A stretch of 64,000 nucleotides of DNA from Asterias amurensis (taxonomy: Eukaryota > Echinodermata > Asteroidea > Forcipulatida > Asteriidae): the NCBI RefSeq assembly GCF_032118995.1, contig NC_092665.1, forward strand, positions 1,772,001 to 1,836,000. The letters run 5' to 3'. The translations under genes were made by a program, and so were the position numbers. The notes under the pieces were generated by a model. The model did not search any database. It worked only from the letters and a program-made list of their open reading frames with translations, and was not told the DNA's origin. Shown in pieces: positions 32,001 through 38,749 of the stretch (positions are counted from its first letter, which is position 1; each line of letters opens with the position of its first letter).

Positions 32001-32090
32001 GACCCCTACATCGAAAACAGCAAAATAGAATGGTTTACAAAGGAAAGATCGGCCATCGTGCCGTGTGCATTGCTTATTAGAGTAGAATAA
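11039..32090 (+). CDS. NEURL4: Neuralized-like protein 4 (NEURL4), 28 coding exons
   Basis: Large adaptor with six neuralized homology repeats. Vertebrate NEURL4 binds HERC2 and CP110 and restrains centriolar CP110 (family knowledge). Exons: 11039-11254, 12192-12324, 13048-13257, 13802-14103, 14534-14645, 14953-15041, 15984-16248, 16914-17010, 17897-18045, 18506-18624, 19342-19504, 20477-20716, 21077-21158, 21671-21840, 22345-22470, 23234-23379, 24075-24290, 24922-25020, 25478-25609, 26359-26523, 27103-27261, 27722-27901, 28481-28553, 29035-29142, 29662-29806, 30519-30634, 31249-31402 and 31886-32090. Every junction is GT-AG and the phases close to 1,456 codons plus TAA (human about 1,560). 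The ATG at 11078 has the better Kozak context (AACATGG) and would give 1,443 residues. Introns carry MITEs, SINEs, a LINE end and partial exon duplications. Confidence 0.95.
12348..12734. mobile_element. Long palindromic TTAA foldback MITE, family B copy 1
   Basis: Nearly perfect inverted repeat of about 385 bp. Ends are AAGGAACACGTTGCCTTGGA and its mirror, and the centre is GGTCAAAATTTTGACTCCC. Flanks are TTGA and TCAA-like, a decayed TTAA. It begins only 24 bp after the donor of NEURL4 exon 2. The second copy, 19793-20164, is closely similar. Confidence 0.85.
12790..12910 (+). repeat. Dispersed repeat family D
   Basis: Contains CCTTGGTGCCCCTTGAAATG, AGAAAATGCCTAGGTGCTCT and CCCTTTAAATAACGAAGAA, matching 7370-7520 and 61075-61215. 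It sits directly after a family B MITE in NEURL4 intron 2. Confidence 0.5.
14275..14445 (+). repeat. Dispersed repeat family D, near-complete copy
   Basis: Runs from GGCCTGGAATTTCATCTTGT to GTGTGAAATTCCAGGCCTG. The ends are inverted (GGCCTGGAATTTCA/TGAAATTCCAGGCC), which suggests a foldback-type non-autonomous element. Best-preserved member in the window. Confidence 0.6.
14695..14905 (-). mobile_element. tRNA-derived SINE, family A (decayed)
   Basis: On minus, a tRNA-like head GTGGCCACGTGATC... is followed by a body resembling GGATGGGACATAAAAGCGTT and CATAACGTAAAAGAACC-type blocks shared with 22585-22975. It ends just upstream of NEURL4 exon 6. Confidence 0.5.
15493..15878 (+). mobile_element. 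TTAA MITE, family A copy 2
   Basis: Full-length copy with intact TTAA at both ends and the central hairpin. It lies in NEURL4 intron 6, about 105 bp before exon 7. Confidence 0.9.
16290..16485. repeat. Repeat family F (CTTAGCA / GGGCCCAATTTCAT)
   Basis: Contains TTTGTGCTAAGCAGAAATGA, GTGCTTAGCAAGTTTTTGTG and ACGAAATTGGGCCCTGG. Family members share GCTTAGCA words and a GGGCCCAATTTCAT end; others lie at 18130-18345, 21295-21425, 23660-23755, 29270-29600, 32968-33180, 33380-33970, 45412-45632 and 56795-56900. Confidence 0.55.
17085..17365 (+). repeat. Repeat family E (long copy)
   Basis: Shares AAATGTCCACAGATTT, AAGATAATGATGGTAGAAA, CTCCTGAAAACAT and TGAAGCTAGACTTCTAC-type blocks with 25993-26260. 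It lies in NEURL4 intron 8. Confidence 0.55.
17415..17768. mobile_element. MITE with GCTTGGGCGATATC ends (family J)
   Basis: Inverted ends GCTTGGGCGATATC (17418) and GATATCGCCCAAGC (ends 17768). The interior is rich in ATATCGCGATAT words. The 11-mer TTTGTGTCATG flanks it on both sides, at 17404-17414 and 17769-17779, the expected trace of a target-site duplication. No coding capacity. Confidence 0.75.
18130..18345. repeat. Repeat family F
   Basis: Contains TTTGCTAAGCACAGAAAAGT, GCTGGTGCCGCACTCTTTTT and ATGAAATAGGGCCCTGG. It lies in NEURL4 intron 9. Confidence 0.55.
18625..18915 (+). repeat. 88-bp minisatellite in NEURL4 intron 10
   Basis: About three tandem units sharing GAAGTACTAAGGCCTAG, GTGAGCGTTGTGCT and TAGCTTTGGGTGTTAC begin immediately after the exon 10 donor. 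A diverged extra unit lies at about 19205-19285, on the far side of a SINE. Confidence 0.75.
19015..19200 (-). mobile_element. tRNA-derived SINE, family A
   Basis: On minus, the head GTCGAGGCCGAGCGACTAAG is followed by a decayed Leu/Ser-like tRNA region and the body TTGACATTTGTGTCCTTGAG. It is inserted within the minisatellite region of intron 10. Confidence 0.6.
19510..20270 (+). repeat. Degenerate tandem array (GACTGGACTGGTTTAAAC), split by a MITE
   Basis: The words AAGACTGGACTGGTTTAAAC, GATGAACTGTGATCCA and TAAACTGGTCCTAACTAGAT recur from just after the exon 11 donor to about 20270. The array is interrupted by the family B MITE at 19793-20164. Units are irregular, roughly 65-130 bp. Confidence 0.7.
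19793..20164. mobile_element. Long palindromic TTAA foldback MITE, family B copy 2
   Basis: Perfect TTAA on both sides (19789-19792 and 20165-20168), ends AGGAACACGTTGCCTTGG and its mirror, and an almost complete palindrome of about 370 bp. It is inserted in a degenerate tandem array in NEURL4 intron 11. Confidence 0.9.
20795..20965 (+). mobile_element. tRNA-derived SINE, family B
   Basis: Well-kept B-box region GGGTTCGAATCCCACCCGAG. A tail with TCACAGGAAACAAGAAAGTA, ACTGAGTATACAGTGCTAAC and TGTGTTTGGGTAAAACCG follows. It lies 80 bp after the exon 12 donor. Confidence 0.75.
21197..21244 (+). pseudogene. Partial duplicate of NEURL4 exon 13
   Basis: The stretch AGTACAATGACTGACCTGGA, followed by TCATGATACCTGGATGCT, copies the last ~40 bp of exon 13 (21115-21158) with a few changes, about 80 bp downstream in the intron. 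It has no acceptor and ends TAGGGTGAG instead of CAGGTAAG. A ghost exon. Confidence 0.8.
21295..21425. repeat. Repeat family F
   Basis: Contains GGTTTCCTGCTCATTTCTGC, TTAGCAGTAATTTG and AATTTGGGCCCAGGG. It lies in NEURL4 intron 13. Confidence 0.45.
21940..22065. repeat. Repeat family D (decayed)
   Basis: Contains GGGCAATGGCACTCTCCTTG, TAAAGGGCAGG, AAATTGAAAATATCTAATGG and AACCAAGGCAATGACACGGG. Intron 14. Confidence 0.4.
22585..22975 (-). mobile_element. tRNA-derived SINE, family A, near-complete
   Basis: Read on minus: head GTCGTGGCTGAGCGGTTAAG with B-box GGGTTCGCATCCCC, body GATGGGACGTAGAGCCGTTG and AACCCAGTGCACTTACC, then GGGGTTCGCCCCGG, and a tail GGCGCGTTATAAATACGG resembling LINE 3' ends. 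The best-preserved reference for this family here. Intron 15. Confidence 0.75.
23424..23615 (-). mobile_element. TTAA MITE, family A copy 3, truncated
   Basis: The left-hand end TTAA-AGGCACTGGACAC is intact. The copy breaks off just after the central hairpin. It starts 44 bp after the exon 16 donor of NEURL4. Confidence 0.8.
23660..23755. repeat. Repeat family F
   Basis: Contains CATGCTAAGCAAATTTTTGT and GCTTAGCAGCTCTATGAAAT, followed by AGGGCCCAGG. Intron 16. Confidence 0.5.
24437..24605 (+). mobile_element. tRNA-derived SINE (Leu/Ser-like head)
   Basis: The head GTCATGGCCGAGTGGTTAGA and tail GGTTCGAATCCCGGCCATGA pair as an acceptor-like arm, but the interior is decayed (long T/G-rich middle), so it is not a gene. 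A body with AAGACACTTCACCTACTTGG follows. Intron 17. Confidence 0.65.
25270..25395 (+). pseudogene. Partial duplicate of NEURL4 exon 19 and its upstream intron
   Basis: The block GCAGATTTCATGGGAAAGGC through ACGATACACGCTATTGTAAA, then CGTTTACGGCATAGTAGAAG, duplicates the adjacent ~125 bp containing the real exon 19 start. The acceptor is changed from TTTTCAG to TTTTCGG and GTGGAC to GTAAAC, so the copy cannot splice as the original does. Confidence 0.8.
25643..25992 (-). mobile_element. TTAA MITE, family A copy 4
   Basis: Nearly full-length copy in reverse orientation, with the central hairpin TGAGACCTCA...TGAGGTCTCA. It starts 34 bp after the exon 19 donor, beyond a T17 tract. Confidence 0.85.
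25993..26260 (+). repeat. Repeat family E (long copy)
   Basis: Starts GGGGTTTGGGTACTTTTCCT at the end of a family A MITE. It continues with AATGTCCACAGATTT, AAGATAATGATGGTAGAAAG, TACGCGACTCTCCT and AATGAAGCTGAAAACTTCTA. Intron 19. Confidence 0.6.
26690..26850 (-). repeat. Dispersed repeat family K (reverse)
   Basis: Contains CTCCCGAATTCCGAAAATCT, ACAGTTCTCTAAAGATC, CAAGTAGAAACACACATGGT and GTTAACGCAATCCAAATATA, the mirror of the 4959 copy. Intron 20. Confidence 0.5.
27281..27460. mobile_element. Short foldback of family A MITE (two equal ends)
   Basis: A 180-bp element starting TTAA-AGGCAGTGGACAC and ending CATTCCCT-TTAA. Both halves derive from the same (right) family A end: TACTCAAAATAATTATTGGC in one half is mirrored by GATAATTATTTTGAGTA in the other. 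It begins 20 bp after the exon 21 donor. Confidence 0.85.
27531..27690 (+). pseudogene. Tandem duplicate of NEURL4 exon 22, lacking its 3' end
   Basis: Nearly identical to the first ~155 bp of the real exon at 27722, with an intact acceptor (CCTGTAG). It lacks the last ~25 bp coding [10 protein letters not shown] and the donor; the frame runs on to a TGA at 27723. If spliced in, it would truncate NEURL4 before the end of NHR6, so it is either skipped or gives a dead isoform. Confidence 0.85.
28285..28378 (+). mobile_element. tRNA-derived SINE head, family A
   Basis: GTCATGGCCGAGCCGGTTAG to GGGTTCGAGTCCCAGTCGTG with a Leu/Ser-like long variable arm. The extra base in the D-arm and the SINE context argue against a real tRNA. 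Intron 22. Confidence 0.65.
28565..28640 (+). repeat. Repeat family D fragment
   Basis: Contains AGAGAGGGCAAGGCCATCTT and CACTTGCAATTGGAAATTTC. It is cut by the adjacent family A MITE. Intron 23. Confidence 0.4.
28645..28990 (+). mobile_element. TTAA MITE, family A copy 6 (diverged)
   Basis: Starts GTAAAGGCACTGGACACC. The centre at 28811-28836 is a perfect 26-nt palindrome with no loop (arm TTCGAGACCTCAG). The right end is eroded near 28990. Intron 23. Confidence 0.75.
29270..29600. repeat. Repeat family F, two pieces
   Basis: CATAGAGCTGCTTAGGCACA with TTATGCTTAGCAGATATGAG (29280-29360), and TTTCTGCTAAGCAATACTAT (29529-29548). Intron 24. Confidence 0.45.
30118..30480 (-). mobile_element. 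LINE 3' end fragment (CR1/L2/Jockey-like)
   Basis: On minus, one frame reads [20 protein letters not shown] followed by [17 protein letters not shown]-stop. The preceding SYGDRAFSN lies in another frame, so there is at least one frameshift. A 3' UTR ending GCGCTTTAAAAATGCTGTAT with an ATT-rich tail follows. Dead 5'-truncated copy in NEURL4 intron 25. Confidence 0.8.
31588..31660 (+). mobile_element. tRNA-derived SINE head fragment, family A
   Basis: GTGTCGTGGCCGAGCGGTTA, then TTCTGATCACCAGAGTGTGA, stopping before a usable B-box. Intron 27. Confidence 0.5.
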
Positions 32091-32342
32091 CACATAGCCG
32101 TATTATTATGGTGCTATTTATTTGTTCATATATATGTATATATATATATTGTACATTTGCTCTTTTTGTTTTTTTTTAAATTGGGCTTGTTTTCTGCTTT
32201 AGGGTACTAGAGAATGGAATGAGGTTATGGCAATATGTTTGGAAAGTAAATAATGATCATGTGCGTCAGAGTCAACAAAAATACCTAGATTTTCTATTTC
32301 TCGTCCAGAATGTCAACTAATTTTCAAGCAAAATTCATCTCT
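32091..32342 (+). other. NEURL4 3' UTR region
   Basis: AT-rich DNA with a (TATA)n stretch near 32130-32150. No canonical AATAAA was found before the next MITE, so the poly(A) site is unresolved. Confidence 0.4.
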
Positions 32343-32726
32343 CTGGACACTGGACACTATTGGTGATTGTCAAAGACCAGTCTTCTCAGTTGGTGTATCT
32401 AAACATATGCATAAAATAACAAACCTGTGAAAATTAGAGCTCAATCGGTCGTCGAAGTTGCGAGATATTAATTAAATTAAAAACACCATAGTCACATGAA
32501 GTTGTGTGCTTTCAGATGCTTGATTTCGAGACCTCAAATTCTAAACTTGAGGTCTCGAAATCAAATTCGTGGAAAATTACTTCTTTCTCGAAAAGTACGT
32601 CACTTCAGAGGGAGCCATTTCTCACAATGTTTTATACTATCAACCTCTCTCTATTACTCGTTACCAAGTGAGGTTTTATGCCAATAATTATTTTGAGAAT
32701 TTACCAATAGTGTCCACTGCCTTTAA
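32343..32726 (+). mobile_element. TTAA MITE, family A copy 7
   Basis: Near full-length. The left end is slightly eroded (CTGGACACTGGACAC) and the right end is intact through CTTTAA. Central hairpin present. It lies 250 bp past the NEURL4 stop. Confidence 0.85.
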
Positions 32727-32873
32727 AGTAAAGGTTGAGAAAATAGAATTAGCTGTTGCAAACAACTTACCAACCAAAGGACTGAGGTTATTTTTGCATT
32801 TAATGTCAGGCCATTAACTTAAGTAAAGGTTAACGTACTATCATTTTGAAGTCCAGTTGAACCACTTGGACAG

Positions 32874-33273
32874 TGGGAGACTTCTGGGACTCTAGGTGGC
32901 AGCAGACTATACCATTCAAACCATTGCTCTCGGTGATGTGCGCATTCTCTGAACTACAATGTTAACTTACTAGGGCCTAATTTTATGGCTCTGCTTATGG
33001 TAAGCAAAGAATCGCTGCTTACAGAAGCAGAGAATTCCATGCTTGCTTCAAGCAGATTTCTCGGGTTATCAGGGAATTTGTGCGTCTGCGTAATCCACGC
33101 TGCTAGTCATTCTTCCCTTACACTGCTAGTTCGTAAATTGGGCGCTTGCACAGTTAGCGGAGAATGGTGATCATTAGCGCAGAGTTCGATGGTATGCAGA
33201 GACGAAAAATTTGGTCTTGGTATTAAGTCTGCTGCCACCTAGTGTTCTAAAGTCTCCCAGTTTCTTTACAGGC
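32874..33273. mobile_element. Foldback MITE family H (GGGAGACTT..GGTGGCAGCAGAC) split by a family F element
   Basis: Arms GGGAGACTTCTGGGACTCTA, then GGTGGCAGCAGAC (32876-32908), and TCTGCTGCCACCTAGTGTTC, then TAAAGTCTCCC (33228-33258). The arms lie ~320 bp apart because a family F element (32968-33180) sits between them. A compact copy is at 56360-56500. Confidence 0.75.
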
Positions 33274-33379
33274 ATTAAAGGAAGTGTAATATGTAAATAA
33301 TTGGTGTAGAATTTTATTACAAAAATAATCTATTCCCCTCCATTGACCAAAGTATGGGAGTGCAGCTATAGTTATTCAA

Positions 33380-33970
33380 TAGTGAGCTAAGCAGTGAATA
33401 CTCTGAGGAATTTTAGGGCAAACTAAGCGCATTTTCAGTACAAAATTTGCTTAGCACAGAAAATCCATGCTTAGCAGATACAGGCTTCAAGCCAACTAGA
33501 TACTCAGAGGTAACTTGGGCACATAAAGAAGTTCTTACATTGCAGAGCCGAGTTTCATGAAGCCATATAAGCACATAAACTTGCTAAGCACAGAGAAACC
33601 CTGCTTAGCAGAAACAGGCTTCAAGCCAACTAGATACTCGGAGGTTACTTGGGGCACGTAAAGAAGTGTTTACATTGCCCAGAGCCGAGTTTCATGAAGC
33701 CATATAGCACATAAACTTGCTAAGCACAGAGAAACCCTGCTTAGCAGAAACAGGTTACCAGCTAACATTTCATGAAGTTAACACTGTTGTAACTGGTGCC
33801 ACACTAATGTTTTGCTAAGCCTAGAAAAATTATGCTTGGCAGAAACAAGTTAACAGCTAACATTTATAAAGTTATTGTTGTAACTGGTGCCACACTAATA
33901 TTTTGCTAAGCAAAGATATTTGCTGAGCAGTATTTTCTGCTATAAAACATTTCATGGAATTGGGGCCTTT
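33380..33970. repeat. Tandemly duplicated family F repeat
   Basis: A unit of about 145 bp (TTCAAGCCAACTAGATACTC, AGCCGAGTTTCATGAAGCCA, TTGCTAAGCACAGAGAAACC) is repeated at least twice. It is flanked by more GCTTAGCA blocks and ends CATGGAATTGGGGCC. Confidence 0.7.
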
Positions 33971-34080
33971 GCTTGGTTTTTGCAAAGCGCTAAGATTGTT
34001 CTCAAGTGCGAATCAATCATAACTGCTAAGCAAAGTGTAATATCACTATACAAATCACTATGGTGGTGATATATACATAT

Positions 34081-34402
34081 ATATACATAAAATAACAAAC
34101 CTGTGAAAATTTGAGCTCAATTGGTCGTCAAAGTTGGGAGATAATAATGAAAGAAACAACACCCTTGTCACACGAAGTTGTGCGCTTTCAGATGCTTGAT
34201 TTCGAGACCTCATATTCTAAATCTGAGGTCCTGAAATCAAATTTGATGAAAATTACTTCTTTCTCGAAAACTACGTCACTTCAGAGGGAGCCGTTTCTCT
34301 CAATGTTTTATACTACCAACCTCTCCCCATTACTCATAATCAAGAAAGGTTTTATGCTAAGAATTATTTTGAGTAATTACCATTAGTGTCCACTGCCTTT
34401 AA
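34081..34402 (+). mobile_element. TTAA MITE, family A copy 8, left-truncated
   Basis: The first ~60 bp are replaced by an (AT)n/ATATAC tract. The rest, through ATTAGTGTCCACTGCCTTTA, is intact. Confidence 0.85.
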
Positions 34403-34543
34403 GTCTAGGATGCAGTTCCACAGAGCTGTTAAGGCACAAAAAGTAGCTAAGCACAGAATATTTTGTGCTTCCCAAAATAAAAGATAAGCAGTGAAAGTAC
34501 TTTGTCACATTTGACTGGCTTCCTGTTTTCGTTTTATTCAGAA

Positions 34544-34882
34544 TTAAAGGCACTGTACACGTTCGGTAGTTGTCAAAGACCAGTCTTCTCACTTGGTGTA
34601 TCCCAACATGAGCGTAAAATAACAAGCCTGTGAAAATGTGGGCTCAATTGGTCATCTAAGTTGCGCAAAAATGATGAAAGAAAAAACACCCTTGGACAAA
34701 TTTGTGCGCTTTCAGATAGGAATAAAAGACTTCTAGCTAGAAGTCTTTAACTATTTCTCAAAAACTACGTTACTTCAGAGGGAGTCGTTTCACACAATGT
34801 TTTATACTATCAACAGCTCTCCAATGCTCGTTGTCAAGTCAGTTTTTTTTTAGTAATTACCGAACGTGTACCTTCCCTTTAA
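34544..34882 (+). mobile_element. TTAA MITE, family A copy 9 (divergent subfamily)
   Basis: TTAA-AGGCACTGTACACGTTCG to CGAACGTGTACCTTCCCT-TTAA. The termini differ from the main family in the same way on both sides. The central hairpin has an unrelated sequence (34725-34748, arm AAAGACTTCTAG) yet is a perfect palindrome. Confidence 0.85.
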
Positions 34883-35345
34883 GCTACTCTTTTTGCTCAA
34901 GCAGCTGAGAGCAATTGGGCCTTGCAAGGTAAAGCTAAAGATTTAAAAATGGGATTTCCAAAATGCTGTAACTAGTAATAAAAGGCAGCAACGTTTGCTT
35001 ACCTACACCACTTTTATATTATGTTAAGATATATGGTGTAAAAGTGCATTCAAAACAGCATGTTTGAAATAAACCCAGGTACTATGCTTAGCACCTATCC
35101 ACTAGTAATTGTGACTCCAATTACATGGTCATTTATATGAAGTACCAAGCCACTGTCCCTGGGAGATGTCCCCCATAATTGGAAATCAACATGGGGCCAA
35201 GGGAGGTCGATTCGAATGAGGGCGCTGTCAGAAGTGGTTTGAACACAGTTCCCCCTTTGGGGGCGGGCGGGGGAGGGGGGCGCAGAAACTCCAGCCACAC
35301 CTGCGACTTGGATTTTGTATGGAGGGACCTTGCATCCTGACAATC

Positions 35346-35383
35346 TGACGTCACACTTCGAGGCTAGTAAAGAGAGCTATAAA
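35346..35383 (+). promoter_or_regulatory. CRE plus TATA core promoter candidate
   Basis: A full CRE, TGACGTCA, lies at 35346-35353 and TATAAA at 35378-35383, the 25-bp spacing usual for CREB-driven TATA promoters. A start near 35408-35413 is predicted. The surrounding 35150-35400 is relatively GC-rich. The downstream gene is unidentified. Confidence 0.4.
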
Positions 35384-35407
35384 TGCCAGACAGCTGCTGT
35401 TGACAAT

Positions 35408-36443
35408 TTATTTTTGTCATCCTCAAAATGTTTTCCTGATTTTTGTTTAGTTCCTTGAATCAATAGACTCGAACGCATTCCCCCCTTTGATAAGCACTAC
35501 GACGGTGGGAATTTTGTACTTTAATAAATGGCCCGCCGTTGAGCTCACATACATTATCACCACGCATTGTTTCACCATGGCCTGCAGCACGGTTCTGGAG
35601 ATTCGCAATCAAATCCGACGTACATGTACATAATGTGTATACATAAACAAGTACCTGTCATTATCCGTGCGGTAAAAGGACAGGGGGCCAGTCTACCCTG
35701 CTACTTTTACAGTAGTCTGGTTCCCAGACCTAACAATCTCCGACTAGGCTCTGTCGATTAACAAGAGACGTCAAGGAATCTTTGGTCAGGGACTCCGACT
35801 ACTTTTAAAGCTCAATTAGCGCCTATCTTATCACTGTGTGGCGCCCTGCTCATCCAGCCGTGCACTGATCTGAGCAGTAAAAAATATCATGTCGTCCTAA
35901 ACACCGACAACGGACCATCAAAAATTCAACAATAATTTTGGGGTTTACCTTTATCGTTGAGGAAGAAGCCTTTATGAAGACGAACAAATTCTGGTATGTC
36001 TGTTGGATGTTTGTTTTCATTGGACTTGCTAAAGCTGTACGACTCATCATCGCGAATCACGCAGTAAGGAGGGCTTCACTGTTTGAATCTGCCGCCGTCA
36101 TAAAGCGCTGGTAGGCGGGGGAGTCATCCTGTGCTAGCCGTCATGGTCACGGTGACCGCGAGTGACTTTGGACGTCTGGTCATCTTACTACTCGTCACTG
36201 TTGCTTTATACAAGGACAAAGTATCGGTTACCAAGACCAATTTCTCTGATGGCTACCTCATGCATTGTTAACACCTGGTTGTTGACAGCGAGTGTCTAGT
36301 GTCGTCTTCGTGCACGGAATCGGAACTCAACATTGCTCTACTGTGGGTGCATACTCCGGTTAAACAGCTCATGGATCAGGACCAAATGACAAAATGCCTA
36401 CGGATGAACTGGAACCTTTCAGGACATTTGCTGGTTTTCCCAG
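35408..36443 (+). other. Possible 5' exon region of an unidentified gene
   Basis: Downstream of the CRE/TATA site. A strong donor CAG-GTAAGA lies at 36441-36449. An ATG at 36394 (A at -3) opens MPTDELEPFRTFAGFP, which runs to that donor in phase 2. A separate small frame, 36143-36271, encodes 42 residues with a hydrophobic core LVILLLVTVALY. No downstream exon was recognised, so the gene and its function are unknown; a non-coding transcript is possible. Confidence 0.25.
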
Positions 36444-37240
36444 GTAAGACAAAATTAAAAGCATGTTTGGGACAAGGTATCCTACCACCACTTGTTCATT
36501 TTGTTATAAAATAAAAACAGCATCTCTTAAATGAAATATTTCTTTTTGTAAAAGTGTGAAAAGGTGGTGCTGGCAGGGTACGGAAAGTTTGTCCATGTTT
36601 GCACCATTGAGTAGGCCTATATAAATTATTATAGACCTATTTATGAGTAGACCCTAACTACTCTTTATAATGCCCGACTATCTATTTCCGACAATGAACA
36701 AAATGCCGAAGTTCAAAGCTCTGCACGTAATCAAACATTGTATTGTGCAGGTTGACCAAGCACATTACGCCTTTGTTCCGCGGCGTGTGATTCGCAAACA
36801 AACAAGCAAACAACCGTTTCCCAGTTGTCGGCCATCTTTTTTTCTCTTTTTTTTTTCAAACATGGTAGTACAGATGCTTAGGTGGAATGAACAGACAAAC
36901 CAAAATGTGTTATGACACGAATAATAAATTATGCCAAATTTGAATACCCCCTCCGCCTTTTCTGTCAAAGAAACACACACACAATCTTACCCAAATTAGA
37001 TATTAAAAAAAATAGTTTCTGTTTGATCAGCTCTATAGAATTATTCCCGGGAACAATGTCGAGTGGTTGAATTCAGTAGCTTCCCCGCATTTTTCAGTTT
37101 TCTGTGATCCTTGTGTATGTCTAGAGGTTCCCAATAGAATACGAAACCCTTACAGGCATTGGGCTACTATTTATTTACTCTCTCATTTTGCTGTAGTTGT
37201 TGCTGCTGTTGTTTGTTGTTGTGGGCACTGTCAGTTTCCA
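36444..37240. other. Unannotated stretch
   Basis: AT-rich, no gene or recognised repeat seen. Short GTT-rich stretch at about 37195-37220. Confidence 0.4.
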
Positions 37241-37610
37241 TTAAAGGCAGTGGACACTATTGGTAATTGTCAAAGACTAGCCTTCACAGTTGGTGTATCA
37301 TAACATAATTTATGCATTTAATAACAAACCTGTGACAATTTGAGCTCAATCGGTCATCGAACTTGCGAGATAATAATGAAAGAAAAAATAACCCTTGTCA
37401 CACAAAGTTGTGTGCGTTTAGATGGTTGATTTCGAGACCTCAAGTTCTAAAAGTGAGGTCCCGAAATCAAATTCGTGGAAAATTACTTCTTTCTCGAAAA
37501 CTATGGCACTTCAGAGGGCGGTGTTTCTCACAATGTTTTATACCATCAACCTCTCCCCTCGTCACCAAAAAAGGTTTTATGCAAATAAATATTTTGAGTA
37601 ATTACCAACA
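37241..37610 (+). mobile_element. TTAA MITE, family A copy 10
   Basis: Starts TTAA-AGGCAGTGGACAC. The central hairpin is present. The right terminus is cut at GAGTAATTACCAACAATG. Confidence 0.85.
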
Positions 37611-38097
37611 ATGTTTTCATGTTTTCTCCTCGCTTTACAATAACCCTTTTAAAAGTATTATACTAATGGTTAGTAGGTGTTGGCCCAATATATCAGAAGC
37701 GACTCTATACCAATAGAGAAAGCACCAAACCATCTCACTTTCGTCAAACCTGTTTCCTTGCGTTAAAGCGCGTGTTGCCTATTTAACTCGTGTTGCCTAT
37801 TTATTACAATGAAAAGTGCAATGTCTCCGATAGAGGGCACTATAACAAATCGGATTCCAGACAGCCACGACACGATAAATAGGTCATGACTTCTGAATAT
37901 GTTGTTTTGCCTCGTCATTTTATCCCGTCCCCCTAAGGAAATTGATACTATTAAGTTTTGCAATAATTTCAGGCTTGATTTACGATGATGTAGTTGGCTA
38001 TGATATTACATTTTGTCACCATTGGGCTTTTCCAGATTACATCTGTGAAAACTCTTCTAATTATACAAACAGTAATCTATACCCGGACCGTTTATAA
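37611..38097. other. Unannotated stretch
   Basis: Nothing recognisable beyond short imperfect repeats of CGTGTTGCCTATTTA near 37770-37803. Confidence 0.35.
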
Positions 38098-38432
38098 GAT
38101 TTAGGCCAACAGTAGCATCATATACGAGTTATGAAAACATCCACCTTTTAAAAGGTACTTTCGGCCTTTGGTTTTCTTTGTGTTCCTGGGTATTATTCGT
38201 TTGAGAACCGTTCTTGCTTTATATTCTACACCGGCAGAATTCGGGAGACATAAAGGTATAGGCAAACAGTAGCAAATACGAGTTATGCAATTACAGTTTT
38301 AAAAGGAAGTTTCGGTATTTGGTTTTCTCTGTGTTGTGTAGGTAGATTATGTTCTTTTGAGAACTGGTCTTGCATTTAATTTTTTACCACCGCGGAGTAG
38401 ATTTTCGGAATTTGGGAGACTCATTTGCCCAG
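38098..38432 (+). repeat. Tandem duplication of a ~165-bp repeat unit
   Basis: Two units share GCCAACAGTAGCA/GGCAAACAGTAGCA, ATACGAGTTATG, TTTTAAAAGG, TTTGGTTTTCTTTGTGTT, TTGAGAACCG/TTGAGAACTG and ATTCGGGAGA/ATTTGGGAGA. The second half resembles family K interiors. Confidence 0.65.
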
Positions 38433-38749
38433 GGTTTCATGAGTAAAGCAATGCGACTCAATTATTAGCAGATACCTGGATCTTTTGGGAATAATTTACT
38501 ATTTCCAGGGTAAGGGTATAATTATACGAAGAGCCACAAAACATCACACGATGGACTTTGTGTTCACCACATTCACTTAAAAGTTGTTTTAATCTTTATG
38601 ACATTAATTTACAATCGACAATTTTTTTGTATTCTTTAAAAATAAATATTCTTTAGAGGTAAATTAATTACTGTGATACCTTATTTTAATATAATGTAAT
38701 GTTCAATCATAAATTGTACATGTTTTACAACACATAGCAGGGCTAGCTT

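Larger units (their letters stand above)
28481..32090 (+). other. NEURL4 C-terminal region: Cys-rich module and ART-like domain (exons 23-28)
   Basis: Exon 24 opens with [19 protein letters not shown]. Exon 25 holds a cysteine cluster ([10 protein letters not shown], then [11 protein letters not shown]), a possible metal site. Exons 26-28 carry [37 protein letters not shown] and [20 protein letters not shown], ending LIRVE. The HGT, ILDSG and SPS..YA spacing resembles the PARP-like ADP-ribosyltransferase fold; I infer this from pattern alone. The end is typical of NEURL4 and is absent from short neuralized proteins. Confidence 0.75.

Noticed and set aside
36143-36271. 42-codon frame with a hydrophobic core as a secreted micropeptide
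   Set aside because: Length and hydrophobicity alone are weak in AT-rich intergenic DNA. No dibasic site or cleavage context was found, so it is kept only as part of the orphan exon region.
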